A stretch of DNA of 64,000 nt. It comes from Sphingomonas adhaesiva. GTDB taxonomy: Bacteria > Pseudomonadota > Alphaproteobacteria > Sphingomonadales > Sphingomonadaceae. The notes under the pieces were generated by a model, which did no database searches, was not told the DNA's origin, and worked only from the letters and a program-made list of their open reading frames with translations. Below are positions 44,269 to 53,600 of the stretch, in pieces (within the stretch, counting starts at the first letter, position 1; each line of letters starts with the position of its first letter). The position numbers and the translations under genes were made by a program. Where the stretch lies: positions 474,705 through 538,704 of the forward strand of contig NZ_NWVC01000003.1 of NCBI RefSeq assembly GCF_002374855.1. Reading direction: 5' to 3'.

Positions 44269-46362
44269 TTACTCCTGTGGGCGTGTCGCGGCCGGCGGGG
44301 CCGGGCGGCTGTCGTTGGGGGTGGGAGGGGTGGGCGTAGCGGCCAGTTCGCGGCGCAGCAGCGGCACCAGCCGCTCGTTCCCCGCGCCGCTCAGGTGATC
44401 GGTGTCGAAATACAGCGGCTTGCCGTCGAGATAGGCCGGGCAAACCGCCCCGGCGCACAACCCCGGCAGCGGATCCCACAGCCGCACCCCCGGCACCGCC
44501 GCCGCGATCCGCGCCAGCGCGGCGCGCGCGAAGGCGGAGCGGCGCAGCACGGTCGCGCGGTCGACGCGGTCGCCATGCGCGCAATAGGCGCTGCTGCGGT
44601 TGAACCAGTCGGCGCAACGGAACGCGGCGGTCGGCATCGTCGGCTTCGGCCCTTCCAGCACCACCGCCAGCCCGGCGGCGCGCCACCGGCGCAACCGCGC
44701 GATCGCATCGGCGCGCAATTGCGCCTCGACGGCGGCATCGCGGCGGGCGGGGGCGGGGACGTCGCCCCAGATGTCGCGTTCGCGCGGGGTGTAATAGGCC
44801 GATACCAGCAACGTATCGCCCGGACGCATCGCCTGTTGCAGCGCGCCGACGGCGGCGGCATCGAAGGCGGTGCAGGCCGGGGTCACGTCATCGGGCAGGA
44901 TCGGCAGCAGCTTGCACCCGCCCTTGGTCATGACCGTAACCGGGCGACGATCCTGCGCGGCGATCGTCGCGGCCAGGCGGATATAGGCGCCGGCATGCGA
45001 ATCGCCGATGATGAACAGGCGCGCTTCGCTCGCGAGCGGGCAGGCGGGCGTCAGCGTAACGCGCGTGCCGCCCGCTACGGTGACCGCCTCCTGCCGCACC
45101 GCGCACCCCGATGCGCCCGGCCGCGCGACATAGGGGCTCCAGATCGCGGCATCGTTGGACGCGGCAAGGCCGACGCGCGGCTTGGCCACCATCGCGCCCA
45201 GCACCACCGCGCCGATCAGCGCCCCCGCCACGCCATAGGCGGCAAAGAAACGCAGCGGCGGCAGGCGGTTCAGCAGCCCGCTATAGCGCAACGGCCGCTC
45301 GACCAGCCGGTAGCTGAGGATCGCCAGCAGCAGCATTGCGGCGCCCGCGATCGCTTTCAGCGCGATGGTGTCCAGCCCGACCGTCCAGCGCATCAGGACG
45401 ATGACGCCCCAATGCCACAGGTATAGCGAGTAGCTGATGAGGCCGATCGCGGTCAGCAGGCGCCACGACAGCAGTCGCGCCGCCCAGCCGTCTCCGCGCT
45501 GCCACGCCAGCAGCAGCAGCACCGCGGTCGCCGCGCACGGTAGCAGCGCGCCGGGGTAGGGAAAGGCACGCGGCGAGGTGGCGACGAAGGCATAGCCGAG
45601 CGCCAGCACCGCCGCGCCCGCGACCAGGCTCTCCACTGCACGATGCCGCGCCAACGTCGCCCCCGCGCGGTGGGCGGCGCCGTCATGGTAACGCAGCAGG
45701 AACCCCAGCCCCAATTCCCAGAAGCGCGCCGGCAGCATGTAGAAGGCGGCGGCGGGCGCCCGCGCGGTCAGTACCACCGCGCAGGCGAGCGAGGCGATGC
45801 ACGCCGCCCACATCAGCGCCACCGCCAGCCCGCGTCGCGGGCCGAGCGCGCGGATCAGCAGGAAATAGGAGAACAGCGGGAAGATGAGGTAATATTGCTC
45901 CTCGACCGCCAGCGACCAGGTATGGGTGAAGGTATTGAACTCGGTCGCCGCGGCGAAATAATCGCCCGATTTCCACAGCAGCACGAAATTGCTGGCGCCG
46001 AACAGCGATGCGGCGCCGGTGATCTCGATGAAGCGGCTGACCTCCGCGGTGGGGATGAACAGCACCCCCAGGATGCCGATCGCCAGCACATAGACGAAGA
46101 TCGCCGGCAGGATGCGCAGGAAGCGTCGCCGGTAGAACCACAGGAAATAGCCGCGGAACGATGCGGCACGCGCGCCGATCACCGAATGGGCGACGACGAA
46201 GCCCGAGATGACGAAGAACACGTCGACACCCACGAAGCCGCCCGGCAGCCAGGCGGCGTCGAGGTGGAACAGGACGACCGACAGGACGGCCAGCGCCCGC
46301 AGGCCGCCGATCGCGTCGATATGACCGACGGCGGCGCGGGCCGGGCGCTCGCCGGCGGTCAT
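44269..46362 (-). CDS. OafA-type acyltransferase with SGNH domain
   Basis: A 697-residue membrane acyltransferase of the same plan as the one at 22891: GHIDAIGGLRALAVLSVVLFH, GGFVGVDVFFVISGFVVAH, ten helices, and a C-terminal SGNH domain (LFIIGDSHAGAYIRLA, FDTDHLSGAGNERLVPLL). Two such proteins in one locus could place acyl groups at different positions or sugars. It is inserted between rmlD and rmlB in one operon, an order not usual for rml genes. The C-terminus is proline and threonine rich. Confidence 0.92.
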   Translation of the reverse strand: MTAGERPARAAVGHIDAIGGLRALAVLSVVLFHLDAAWLPGGFVGVDVFFVISGFVVAHSVIGARAASFRGYFLWFYRRRFLRILPAIFVYVLAIGILGVLFIPTAEVSRFIEITGAASLFGASNFVLLWKSGDYFAAATEFNTFTHTWSLAVEEQYYLIFPLFSYFLLIRALGPRRGLAVALMWAACIASLACAVVLTARAPAAAFYMLPARFWELGLGFLLRYHDGAAHRAGATLARHRAVESLVAGAAVLALGYAFVATSPRAFPYPGALLPCAATAVLLLLAWQRGDGWAARLLSWRLLTAIGLISYSLYLWHWGVIVLMRWTVGLDTIALKAIAGAAMLLLAILSYRLVERPLRYSGLLNRLPPLRFFAAYGVAGALIGAVVLGAMVAKPRVGLAASNDAAIWSPYVARPGASGCAVRQEAVTVAGGTRVTLTPACPLASEARLFIIGDSHAGAYIRLAATIAAQDRRPVTVMTKGGCKLLPILPDDVTPACTAFDAAAVGALQQAMRPGDTLLVSAYYTPRERDIWGDVPAPARRDAAVEAQLRADAIARLRRWRAAGLAVVLEGPKPTMPTAAFRCADWFNRSSAYCAHGDRVDRATVLRRSAFARAALARIAAAVPGVRLWDPLPGLCAGAVCPAYLDGKPLYFDTDHLSGAGNERLVPLLRRELAATPTPPTPNDSRPAPPAATRPQE

Positions 46363-46363
46363 C

Positions 46364-47221
46364 TCAGCCTTCCCCCGCGATCGCGGCGATCATCGTGCGC
46401 AGGTTCGCGCGCCAATGCGGGGTGGGGCCGCCCAGTGCGGCGAAGGTGCTGGTCTTGTCGAGCACCGAATAATGCGGGCGTACCGCGGGCGTCGGATAGT
46501 CGGCAGTCGCGATCGGCACGACGGGCACGGCGCGGTCGAGCAGGCCGGCGGCCAGCGCCTCCTCCTGGATCGCGACGGCGAAATCGTACCAGCTGGCGGC
46601 GCCCGCATCGGTGTAATGATGCGTGCCGGTCACGCCCTTGCCGGCCAGCGTCCACAACGCGGCAGCGAGGCCGGGGGCATAGGTGGGGGTGCCGATCTGG
46701 TCGGCGACGACGCGCACTTCGGGCCGTTCGGCCATCACGCGCAGCATCGTGCGCACGAAATTGCCGCCGGTCGGCGCATAGACCCAGGCGGTGCGCACGA
46801 TCAGCGCGTCGGCGCCCGCCAGTCGCTCGCCCGCCAGCTTGGTGCGGCCATAGGCGCTGAGCGGCGCGGTCGGCGCGTCGGGGGCGTAGGGAACGCCCGC
46901 GCGCCCGTCGAACACGAAGTCGGTGGAAACGTGGACGAAGCGGGCGCCGTGCGCGCGCGCCGCGTCCGCCAGGATGCCGGTCGCGGTCGCGTTGACGGCA
47001 TGGGCCGCGTCCTCGTCGCTTTCCGCCTTGTCGACCGCGGTATAGGCGGCAGCGTTGAGGATGACGTCCGGCCGCTCCGCCGCGACCAGCGCGTCCACTG
47101 CCGCGCGATCGGTGATGTCGAGCGTGTCGCGGTCGTGCAGGATCAGCGTGGTGCCCGCGGGTGCGCTGGCGGCCAGGCCCCGGCCCAGCTGGCCGTGCGC
47201 GCCGGTGATCAGCGCCTTCAT
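46364..47221 (-). CDS. rmlD: dTDP-4-dehydrorhamnose reductase
   Basis: A 285-residue SDR that makes dTDP-L-rhamnose. Motifs are ITGAHGQLGRGLA, NAAAYTAVDKAESDEDAA, STDFVFDGRAGVPYAPDAP, and YGRTKLAGE. It overlaps rmlC by 4 bases and ends 2 bases before the acyltransferase start. Last step of the pathway, needed for rhamnose-containing polysaccharide. Confidence 0.97.
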   Translation of the reverse strand: MKALITGAHGQLGRGLAASAPAGTTLILHDRDTLDITDRAAVDALVAAERPDVILNAAAYTAVDKAESDEDAAHAVNATATGILADAARAHGARFVHVSTDFVFDGRAGVPYAPDAPTAPLSAYGRTKLAGERLAGADALIVRTAWVYAPTGGNFVRTMLRVMAERPEVRVVADQIGTPTYAPGLAAALWTLAGKGVTGTHHYTDAGAASWYDFAVAIQEEALAAGLLDRAVPVVPIATADYPTPAVRPHYSVLDKTSTFAALGGPTPHWRANLRTMIAAIAGEG

Positions 47222-47763
47222 GCGAAGCCCTCGATCTCGACCAGCGGCTTGCCGACCTTGTCCTTGCCCGACAGCTGCGGCTCGATCCCCTCCAGCGGCC
47301 ATTCGATGCCCAGCGCGGGGTCGTTCCACAGCAGCGAATGTTCCGCCGACGGATCGTAGAGCGCGGTGCATTTGTAGAGGAAGTCGGTGCCGTCCTCCAG
47401 GCTGACGAAACCGTGCGCGAACCCCGCCGGCACCCAGAACATGCGCTTGTTCGCCGCCGACAGTTCCACGCCCACCCATTTGCCGAAATGCGGCGAGGAC
47501 CGGCGCACGTCGACCGCCACGTCCCACACGCGCCCGGCCGCGACGCGGACCAGCTTGCCCTGCGGGTTGGGGTTCTGGAAATGCAGCCCGCGCAGCACGC
47601 CGCGCGCCGAGCGGCTGTGGTTGTCCTGCACGAACGCCACGTCCAGCCCGATCGCGCGGAAGGTGTCCGCGTTCCAGCTTTCCATGAAGAAGCCGCGGTC
47701 GTCGCCGAACACCTTCGGCTCCAGGATCAGCGGCCCCGGGATCGCCGTCTCGATCACGTTCAT
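47218..47763 (-). CDS. rmlC: dTDP-4-dehydrorhamnose 3,5-epimerase
   Basis: A 181-residue cupin. Signature residues are in [20 protein letters not shown] (catalytic histidine), [23 protein letters not shown] and [18 protein letters not shown]. It overlaps rmlA and rmlD by ATGA, so the three are translationally coupled. Confidence 0.97.
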   Translation of the reverse strand: MNVIETAIPGPLILEPKVFGDDRGFFMESWNADTFRAIGLDVAFVQDNHSRSARGVLRGLHFQNPNPQGKLVRVAAGRVWDVAVDVRRSSPHFGKWVGVELSAANKRMFWVPAGFAHGFVSLEDGTDFLYKCTALYDPSAEHSLLWNDPALGIEWPLEGIEPQLSGKDKVGKPLVEIEGFA

Positions 47764-48644
47764 GCGCGCGCCCCCCGGCCCTGCAGCAGCCCCAGCAGAT
47801 ATTCGCCATAGCCGCTCTTGCGCAGCGGCGCGGCCAGCCGTTCGAGCTGCGCGTCGTCGATGAACCCGCGGCGCCAGGAGATCTCCTCGGGGCAGCAGAT
47901 CTTCAGCCCCTGCCGGTCCTCGGTGATCTGGACGTATTGCGCGGCGTCGAGCAGCGAGGCGTGCGTGCCGGTATCGAGCCAGGCATAGCCGCGGCCCATG
48001 ATCTCGACCGACAGCTTGCCGGCCTCCAGGTACAGGCGGTTGAGGTCGGTGATCTCCAGCTCGCCGCGCGGTGACGGCTTCAGGTCGCGCGCCAGCTCCA
48101 CCGCCTTGCCGTCGTAGAAATACAGCCCGGTGACCGCATAGTTCGACTTGGGCACCGGCGGCTTTTCCTCGATCGTCTCGGCCCGCCCCTCGGCATCGAA
48201 GGAGACGACGCCGTAAGCGGTCGCGTCCTTCACGTAATAGCCGAACACGGTCGCGCCGTCGTCGCGCGTGCTGGCGCGGTTCAGCAGGTCGACCAGACCG
48301 TGGCCGTAGAAGATGTTGTCGCCCAGCACGAGCGCGGAGGGCGAATCGCCGACGAAATCGGCGCCGATGTGATAGGCCTGCGCCAGCCCGGCCGGTTCGG
48401 GCTGGACCGCATAGTGGAGCGCGATGCCCAGCTCGCTACCGTCGCCCAGCAGCGCCTGGAACGCCGCCTGGTCGTGCGGGGTGGTGATGAGCATGATCTC
48501 GCGGATGCCCGACAGCAGCAGCGTCGACAGCGGATAATAGATCATCGGCTTGTCGTAGACGGGCATCAGCTGCTTGGAGACGCCCTTGGTCAGGGGATAC
48601 AGGCGCGTGCCCGAACCGCCCGCCAGAATGATGCCCTTGCGCAC
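47760..48644 (-). CDS. rmlA: Glucose-1-phosphate thymidylyltransferase
   Basis: A 294-residue nucleotidyltransferase making dTDP-glucose. It begins [16 protein letters not shown] and has [39 protein letters not shown] and [10 protein letters not shown]. The start codon is GTG 48644, chosen because a GAGG ribosome site is 8 bases upstream and the sequence matches family length; a longer reading to 48770 has no similarity. First gene of the rmlA-C-D-acyltransferase-rmlB-GT4-lyase operon. Confidence 0.96.
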   Translation of the reverse strand: MRKGIILAGGSGTRLYPLTKGVSKQLMPVYDKPMIYYPLSTLLLSGIREIMLITTPHDQAAFQALLGDGSELGIALHYAVQPEPAGLAQAYHIGADFVGDSPSALVLGDNIFYGHGLVDLLNRASTRDDGATVFGYYVKDATAYGVVSFDAEGRAETIEEKPPVPKSNYAVTGLYFYDGKAVELARDLKPSPRGELEITDLNRLYLEAGKLSVEIMGRGYAWLDTGTHASLLDAAQYVQITEDRQGLKICCPEEISWRRGFIDDAQLERLAAPLRKSGYGEYLLGLLQGRGARA

Positions 48645-48778
48645 TACGATCACCTCATACCCAGTATGAAGGCTCTCTAGGCGGTTGATGCGGCGCAAAC
48701 AACGCCTGCGCGCGTCGGTTTTGTGCAATGCAGCGTCATTGGGAGACGATGCGCGCCGCGGCTGCGACATATCGCGGT

Positions 48779-48808
48779 GTGGCGGCCCCCGTGACCGGAA
48801 GCCGCCAC
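48779..48808 (-). terminator. Possible hairpin downstream of SGNH gene
   Basis: GTGGCGGC and GCCGCCAC pair perfectly (8 bases) with a 14-base loop, placed 17 bases past the stop of the SGNH gene and upstream of rmlA. No T run is present, so the terminator role rests on position only. Confidence 0.35.
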
Positions 48809-48824
48809 CGAATCGCCTGTCGCC

Positions 48825-50015
48825 CTAGCGCGCGATCGGGCGCAGCCAGGTGGTGACCGCGGCGGCGAGATGCCCGCCCGCCGCCACCGCGCCGCGCGCG
48901 TTGAGGTGGATATTGTCCTGCCCGCTGTCCTTGGCGAAATGCGCGCCGCCCGCCGCCATGTCCCCGGTCGATCCCATCAGCTGGTACAGGTTCGGGCCGA
49001 GCCGGATCTGCGCCGTCGAAAAGCCCCCGCCGCCGGTCAGGAAGGCATAGGAGGACGACAGCGCCGCCGTCAGCGTGTCGTAGCCCGCGACGTTGTTGCC
49101 GCTGGGGTTGTAGGCGGACAAGCCGAGATGCACCGTATAGCCGCGGTTGGCGAAGAAGGACGCGATGCTGTTGATCGCGCCCTGATACTGGCCGCTGCTA
49201 AGGGCGGTGTCCGACTGGCCGTTGCACAGGATCACGATCCGTTCGCGCGCGGTGCGCACCCGGGCCATCTCCTCGTGACAGCGGCGCAGGATGCCGAACG
49301 GGTCGAACCCCGCACGCGTTTCGGTGCACGCGCCCGCGCCATAGGTGAAGCCGAGGTATACGGTCGATGCGCTGACGCAGGTCCACACCACCGATCCGTC
49401 CGCCACGGTGCCGCCCACCGTTGCGCCGGAAAAGTCGGGGGCGGTCGCCGCGGTCGCCTGGCTGCCGACTTCGCGGATGAAGTCCAGATTCTGGTTCACG
49501 CCGCTATCGCCCGGCAGGAACGTCCCCTGGTGGAACGCATAGGCGCGCCGCCCGGTCGTGCACACGAACAGCTTGCCCGCCGCCACCCCGTAATCGCCGG
49601 CATGGCCACGGTCGCCCGGCACGTCCGCGGTCCGCTGCTGCCGGACGCCCTGCGATCGCCATGTGGCGATGTCCAGCACCTGCCCGGCGGCGTCGCGCAG
49701 CATCGACATGCTGCCGATCGAGGCGTTGACGATCTGCGGGTCGTAGCCGGCGTCGAACAGATCGTCGTACAGCCGGAAATGATAGCCCCCGGTCAGTGCC
49801 CCGGCCGGCCCCACCGGATAGCGGATCGCCGGATTGCGCAGGCTGGCGTAGGCGTTGGGCCAAGCGGTGCGTGATGCCACTCCGGCGATCGCCTCGGTGG
49901 GCGATACCTGTCCGCGCTCGTTCGACTGGCCCAGCACCGCCAGCGCGATCGGCACGCGCGGCCGCTCGGTCCACGCGCGGGCCGCCAGCCCTCGCGCAAC
50001 GACGTCGGCGCTCAT
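48825..50015 (-). CDS. SGNH/GDSL-type sialate O-acetylesterase-like protein
   Basis: A 396-residue protein with SGNH esterase elements: LAVLGQSNERGQ at residues 24-35 (block I serine), GSMSMLRD, RERIVILCNGQSD and the terminal DNIHLNARGAVAAGGH with the catalytic Asp-His pair. The middle carries a tail-fibre-like insertion (FVCTTGRRAYAFHQGTF, GTVADGSVVWTCVSAS) of the kind found in phage and carbohydrate-handling proteins. No signal peptide is clear. It overlaps the next gene by 4 bases. It may de-O-acetylate a polysaccharide; the unusual insert makes the role uncertain. Confidence 0.72.
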   Translation of the reverse strand: MSADVVARGLAARAWTERPRVPIALAVLGQSNERGQVSPTEAIAGVASRTAWPNAYASLRNPAIRYPVGPAGALTGGYHFRLYDDLFDAGYDPQIVNASIGSMSMLRDAAGQVLDIATWRSQGVRQQRTADVPGDRGHAGDYGVAAGKLFVCTTGRRAYAFHQGTFLPGDSGVNQNLDFIREVGSQATAATAPDFSGATVGGTVADGSVVWTCVSASTVYLGFTYGAGACTETRAGFDPFGILRRCHEEMARVRTARERIVILCNGQSDTALSSGQYQGAINSIASFFANRGYTVHLGLSAYNPSGNNVAGYDTLTAALSSSYAFLTGGGGFSTAQIRLGPNLYQLMGSTGDMAAGGAHFAKDSGQDNIHLNARGAVAAGGHLAAAVTTWLRPIAR

Positions 50016-50449
50016 TGCGTCACCCGATAAGACAGCGTGCCCGAGGTGATTGCGATGTCGAGGTAATAGGTCGCGCCCGCGACGCTTTCCTCCGCCACCG
50101 GTTCGTTGCAATTGCCCTGGAAACTGCCCCAGCTGCCGCCGCCGACCGTCATCGGCAGCCGCGTGGCGCCGCCGTCGGTCGACCGCAGCAGCTTGACCGT
50201 GCCCGCCCACGTTCCCGTCAGCGTCAGCCACACCGGGCGCCCCAGCGCGGGCGCGAACGGGCCGGCCAGCGTGGCGGCGGACGCGGTGCCCGCCACCGGA
50301 ATGCTCGTCGCCGCGCCCTGCCACGCGACCGGGGTGACCGGCAGCGGGTGATCGGGATCGACCGCGGTCGCCCCGGTGCCGATCGCGCCGAAACTGATCC
50401 CCGATGCCGGCACGAAACCCGCCGGCGCCTCGATTGATGCCATCGCCAT
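50012..50449 (-). CDS. Small phage-tail-like hypothetical protein
   Basis: A 145-residue protein starting MAMASIEAPAG, with a strong AGGAGA ribosome site 8 bases upstream. Glycine/threonine-rich beta strands (LTLTGTWAGTVKLLRSTDGG, TVGGGSWGSFQGNCNEPV, GATYYLDIAITSGTLSYRV) resemble phage tail or head decoration proteins seen in sphingomonads, but I do not recognise a named family. It is coupled to the SGNH gene. No signal peptide. Confidence 0.6.
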   Translation of the reverse strand: MAMASIEAPAGFVPASGISFGAIGTGATAVDPDHPLPVTPVAWQGAATSIPVAGTASAATLAGPFAPALGRPVWLTLTGTWAGTVKLLRSTDGGATRLPMTVGGGSWGSFQGNCNEPVAEESVAGATYYLDIAITSGTLSYRVTQ

Positions 50450-50684
50450 CGCACGTATCTCCTGTTGTTCGCTATATGTTCTTAATCGCGATCGGGCGAT
50501 GTAGGACAGGGGCAGGATCGTGGAGGGCAACCGTGCGGGCGTGCGGCGGCACGTATCGACCTTTGTCGCAGCGGGTCTAACGGTGGCTTAACCACCCCCC
50601 ACAGCCCTTTGGTAAATCCATAAAACTAAACGGAACTTCATCACGGTCGACCGCGCGATCGTGGGTTTACGGGAAGCTTGTCTG
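50450..50684. promoter_or_regulatory. Divergent intergenic region upstream of the RTX glycosidase gene
   Basis: This 235-base gap separates two divergent starts and holds no gene. It contains a GGTGG/CCACC hairpin with CTTAA loop at 50582-50596 and an A/T-rich stretch at 50609-50640, the most promoter-like part for the plus-strand gene. No confident -10/-35 pair was placed. Confidence 0.35.
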
Positions 50685-53600
50685 GTGGCGATCACGCATA
50701 ATCTGTCGATCAAGGTGTCGGGGACCGAAGCATCGGGAAGGCCGGCATTTTCGGTGTTCGTCAACGGGGTGGCCGTCGCCACCAACGTGGAGGTCGGCGC
50801 CGACTATCGCCTGGGGCAATGGAATACCTTCACCTTCTCGTATCAGAGCGATTCGGCGAACGACGACATCCGCATCGTCTACGCCAACGACTATCACGAT
50901 TCGGCAACGGGGCAGGATCGTAACCTCTACATCAACGAGCTGGCGCTCGACGGGCGCACGTTCCAGGCCGCGCTGGCGACGGGGGCGAACCCGCACCTGG
51001 GCTATCAGGCCGGGCTGACGTCGGCGGCGCTGTTCTCGAACGGATCGCTGTCCTTTTCGACATCGCAGTTCATGTCGACCACGCCGGCGGCGCTGCAATA
51101 TCTGGGCATCGCCTATTCGGGGGCGGAATTCACCACCAACCAGCTGGCCGACTGGCACCTGCCGGTGGTGTTCCCGACCGACGCGAACCTCGATTATTAC
51201 GCCAGCAAGGGCATGAACATCCTGCGCCTGCCGATCCTGTGGGAGCAGTTGCAGCCCACCAAGGGCGGCGCGTTCGACCAGGCGTATATCGACCGGATCA
51301 CCCACGTCATCGATTATGCCGCGACCAAGGGCATGACGATCGTCGTCGACGTCCACAATTTCGGCCGCGCCTATGGCGAGCTGATCGGTGGGCCGGTGGT
51401 CACCAATGCCGATTTCGCGGCGATGTGGGGGGCGCTGGCCGGTGCGCTGAAGGATCGCGGCAACGTCATGCTCGGGCTGATGAACGAGCCGAACGAGCAG
51501 ACCCCGGCCGACTGGCTGGTATCGGCCAATGCCGCGATCGCGGCGGTCCGCGCGGCGGGCGCGGCGCAGACGATCCTGGTCGCCGGTTCGGCATGGGATG
51601 GCGCGTACAACTGGCTGACCAGCGGCAATGCCGCCACGATCGGCAAGGGCGTGGTCGACCCGCTCAACAAATATGCGTTCGAGGTGCACCAGTATCTCGA
51701 CCTCACCGCCTCGGGCGGGGTCGCGACGCCGGTCAGCGCCGACATCGGCGTGCAGCGGCTGCAGGCGATCACGCAATGGGCGTTGCAGAACAACCAGAAG
51801 CTGTTCCTGGGCGAATTCGGCGTCGGCACCGACGCGACCAGCCTGTCCGCGTTGGACAAGATGCTGACCTACATGGCGCAGCATGCCGATGCGTGGCTGG
51901 GCGGCACGTATTGGGCGGCGGGCAACAACAACTATTTCTCGATCGACCCGGTGGGCGGCAGCGACCGGCCGCAGATGAACCTGCTGGAGAAATACGCGCC
52001 GGCCCCGATCACCGCGATCGAGAATGCCACCGCGGTCACCTATACCTCCGGCAACACGACCTATTACGCCGACGGCTCGGTCGAGGTGCGCTCGTTCCTG
52101 TCCGACGGCACGCTGCGCGGCAAGACGATCACGCACGTCAACGGGTCGAAGGAGATGTACGCGCTCAACATCGCCGGGCAGGCCTATACCACCGAATACA
52201 GCACCTTCGATGCGAAGGGGGCGCTGATCTCGCTGACCCGCACCCAGGCGGACGGCAAGATGGTGTTCGCCAAGACGGTCAATACCTCGCTGGGGCGTAC
52301 GACGTCGGACCAGTACAACACAGCCGGCCTGCTGACGACGCGCACGATCGAACAGCCCGGCGTGGTCGAAACCAAGAACTACGCCGCCGACGGCTTCACG
52401 CTCATGCGCCACATCGTCCAGCAGACGGGCGGGCTGAAGGATGTGTGGATCTACGGCATCACCGGCCAGACCTATACCCAGGCGCATGAGCAATATGCCG
52501 CCAACGGCACGCTCACCTCGCTGACGCGGATGCGCGCCGACAACAGCCTGGTCTTCACCAAGACGGTGGACCTGGCGACCGGCGCGGTCGCCACCGGATC
52601 GTACAGCACCACCGGCGTGCTGACGTCGATGCTGATCGTCCAGGGCGGGGAAACGACGCAGAAGACCTATGCCGCCGATGGCGCGACGGTGACGCGCAGC
52701 ATCATGAACCATGCCGACGGGTCGAAGGACGTGTGGTATTACGGGCAGACCGACCCGAACTACCGCACCGTCCACGAAACGTACAACACCGCCGGCGCGA
52801 TGGTGTCGGTCGAGCGGCTGCGCGCCGACGGCAGCCTGTATTATTCGCGTGACGTGCTGACCGACGGAAAGGTCGTTACCGTCACGAACAGCTATACCTC
52901 GGGCGGGCAGTTGACCACGTCAGTGATCGGCCGGTCGGACGGCAGCATCACGACGAAGACCTTCGCCAGCGACGGTATCGCGCTGTTGCAGGACGTGACC
53001 GTTGCCGCCGATGGCGCGCGCGAGGTGCATCTGTACGGCGTCACGGGCGCCGCCTACGCCGCCACCGGCGGGACGAAGGCGGACGTGCTGGTCGGCGGTG
53101 CGGGGAACGATACGCTGACCGGCGGGGGCGGGAACGACACGCTGACCGGTGGTGCGGGCGTCGACACGTTCGTGTTCGCGCGCGGATCGGGCAACGACAC
53201 GATCACCGATTTCGGCCGCAACGGCGATGCGGACAAGCTGGACCTGTCGGCCTATCTCAACGCCGGGCTGCGCCCGACCGTCGCGGCCAGCGGATCGGAT
53301 ACGCTGCTGACCTTCACCACCGGGGAGACGATCCGACTGACCGCGGTGGATCCGGCGCGGCTGACCGCGACCACCACCGGCTACACCTTCACCGCGCCGG
53401 TCGCCTCGAAGCCGATCACGCTGCCGGGCGTCATCGATTCGGCGCTGGGCGCGGTGGACAGCGTGGTCGGCGGGATCGTCACCACCCCCGTCGCCATGGC
53501 GCTCGACCTGCGATCGCAGAATGCGGGGCAGGCGTGGAGCTTCACCTCCGCCGCCGGGGTCAACCGCTTCGAGGTGCGCGCGGGCGATCACTGGTGGGGC

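Noticed and set aside
48645..48778. Possible -35/-10 pair (TTGTTT, 17 bases, TAGAGA) upstream of rmlA
   Set aside because: The -10 matches only three of six consensus bases, so it was not listed.
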